Shown: piece by piece, positions 63,359-64,000 of the stretch | Position numbering within the stretch: the first letter of the stretch is position 1 | How the letters are laid out: the number at the start of each line of letters is the position of its first letter | Assembly: GCF_900070365.1 (NCBI RefSeq) | Contig: NZ_LN850107.1 | Location: 6,386,001-6,450,000, forward strand | DNA: 64,000 bases | Direction of reading: 5' to 3' | Origin: Alloactinosynnema sp. L-07 | Lineage (GTDB): Bacteria > Actinomycetota > Actinomycetes > Mycobacteriales > Pseudonocardiaceae | Translations under genes and position numbers: made by a program | Notes under the pieces: model-generated | What the model was told of the DNA's origin: nothing | Seen by the model: only the letters and a program-made list of their open reading frames with translations | Database searches by the model: none

Positions 63359-64000
63359 CGCGTGGCTCCGATCAGGTCCAGGTACACGTCCTCGAGGCTG
63401 GGCTGGTGCACCTTGAGCCCGCTGACCGCCTGACCGGCCAGGCGCGCGACCACGCCTGCCGGGTCGTCGGTGCTGATCTCGTGATGGCCGTCCGCGTCGG
63501 TCCAGCTCACCGTGGCCGCCGCGGTCGCCCGCCCGCCGAGCGTCGCGGGCGTCCCCTCGGCGACGATCCGCCCGCCCGCGATCACCGCCAGCCGGTCGGC
63601 CAGCGCCTCGGCCTCGTCGAGGTAGTGGGTGGTGAGCACGATGGTCGTGCCCTCGGCGGCCAGCGTCTGGACCAGCGCCCAGAACTGGCGGCGGGCCTGC
63701 GGGTCGAAGCCGGTGGTCGGTTCGTCCAGGAAGAGCAGTTCGGGATCGCCGACGATGCCCAGCGCCACGTCGACCCGCCTGCGCTGGCCGCCCGACAGCG
63801 ACCGGATCCGGGCGTCTGCCTTCTCGGCGAGCCCGCAGACCTCGATCACGTCGTCGACCCGGCGGGGCCGCGGGTAGTAGCCCGCGAAGTGCCTGACGGT
63901 CTCCCGGACGGTCAACTCGGCCGCGTCGGTCGCGGTCTGCAGGACGATGCCGATACGAGCCCGCCAGGCGCGGCCCGCTTCCCCAGGGTCGGTGCCGAGG
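63355..64000 (-). CDS. ABC exporter ATPase (DrrA-like), truncated by window end
   Basis: About 215 residues of the C-terminal part are present: signature LSGGQRRRVDVALG, Walker B LLFLDEPTTGFDP, H-loop VLTTHYLDEAEALADRL, and a C-terminal domain ending LEDVYLDLIGATR, typical of DrrA/CcmA subfamily. Walker A and the start lie beyond base 64000. It is coupled to the permease by a GTGA overlap. Confidence 0.93.
   Translation of the reverse strand, partial: LGTDPGEAGRAWRARIGIVLQTATDAAELTVRETVRHFAGYYPRPRRVDDVIEVCGLAEKADARIRSLSGGQRRRVDVALGIVGDPELLFLDEPTTGFDPQARRQFWALVQTLAAEGTTIVLTTHYLDEAEALADRLAVIAGGRIVAEGTPATLGGRATAAATVSWTDADGHHEISTDDPAGVVARLAGQAVSGLKVHQPSLEDVYLDLIGATR

Overview
The window is high-GC DNA from an actinomycete, most likely a member of the Pseudonocardiales (Actinokineospora/Saccharothrix/Lentzea type). 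The evidence is the strong G/C third-position bias, many GTG starts, GTGA/ATGA stop-start overlaps, a complete conservon (cvnABCD), an Rpf/LysM protein, SepH, DUF397/XRE genes and DUF2530/2537/2771/3027 proteins. From memory, the backbone follows the order of Mycobacterium tuberculosis Rv0861c-Rv0884c: XPB helicase, its winged-helix partner, a short conserved protein, moaC, mog/moaE, rpf, moaD, moaA, YccF protein, cold-shock protein, DUF2771, MFS, DUF3027, DUF2530, MarR, SpoU methylase, DUF2537, SepH and SerC. Other genes are inserted between these conserved blocks.

Layout. 1-1.9 kb: end of a DsbA/FrnE-type protein, a serine hydrolase, a palindromic element and an NTPase gene remnant. 1.9-9.1 kb: XPB helicase, three tandem LppU-like membrane proteins and a sulfonate/nitrate-type ABC importer. 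9.1-14.7 kb: conservon operon, followed by a 31-residue cysteine-rich peptide. 14.7-24.2 kb: helicase partner, malic enzyme and molybdopterin genes. Five translationally coupled 74-bp mini-ORFs lie between moaC and a Mog-MoaE fusion. A methyltransferase/MerR pair, rpf with a riboswitch-like leader, and moaD-moaA follow. 24.4-30.3 kb: accessory island with a HAD phosphatase, a metallophosphatase, and a decaying set of DddA-like deaminase toxin and Imm1 immunity genes joined at copies of the metallophosphatase 3' end, then XRE-DUF397-DUF397. 30.3-39.3 kb: YccF, acyl-CoA synthetase, Nramp transporter and TetR, cold-shock protein, exported and membrane proteins, DUF3027. 39.3-45 kb: a Hsp90-like ATPase protein and a PaeR7I/XhoI-type restriction-modification system of visibly lower GC. 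45-52 kb: MarR-MFS, an iron-box/terminator unit, Fe/Mn superoxide dismutase with a Nur-like site, a GCS2-family ligase, SpoU methylase and small enzymes. 52-64 kb: second copy of the palindromic element, a heterodimeric ABC exporter, SepH, SerC, a serine hydrolase, and a LuxR/histidine-kinase pair joined to an ABC-2 exporter that runs off the end.

The genes work in several units. The Mo-cofactor set (moaC, mog-moaE, moaD, moaA) is split into two converging operons around rpf and the methyltransferase/MerR pair. The conservon is a membrane histidine-kinase-like sensor with Roadblock, DUF742 and GTPase partners. The restriction-modification genes match a marked shortage of CTCGAG in the window (four sites found by eye). 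The most unusual items are the coupled mini-ORF array at 19.2-19.6 kb, the CGCC-repeat micropeptide at 14.5 kb, the toxin/immunity array at 26-29 kb, the two inverted copies of a 137-bp palindromic element, and a possible iron-controlled short transcript at 46.9 kb.
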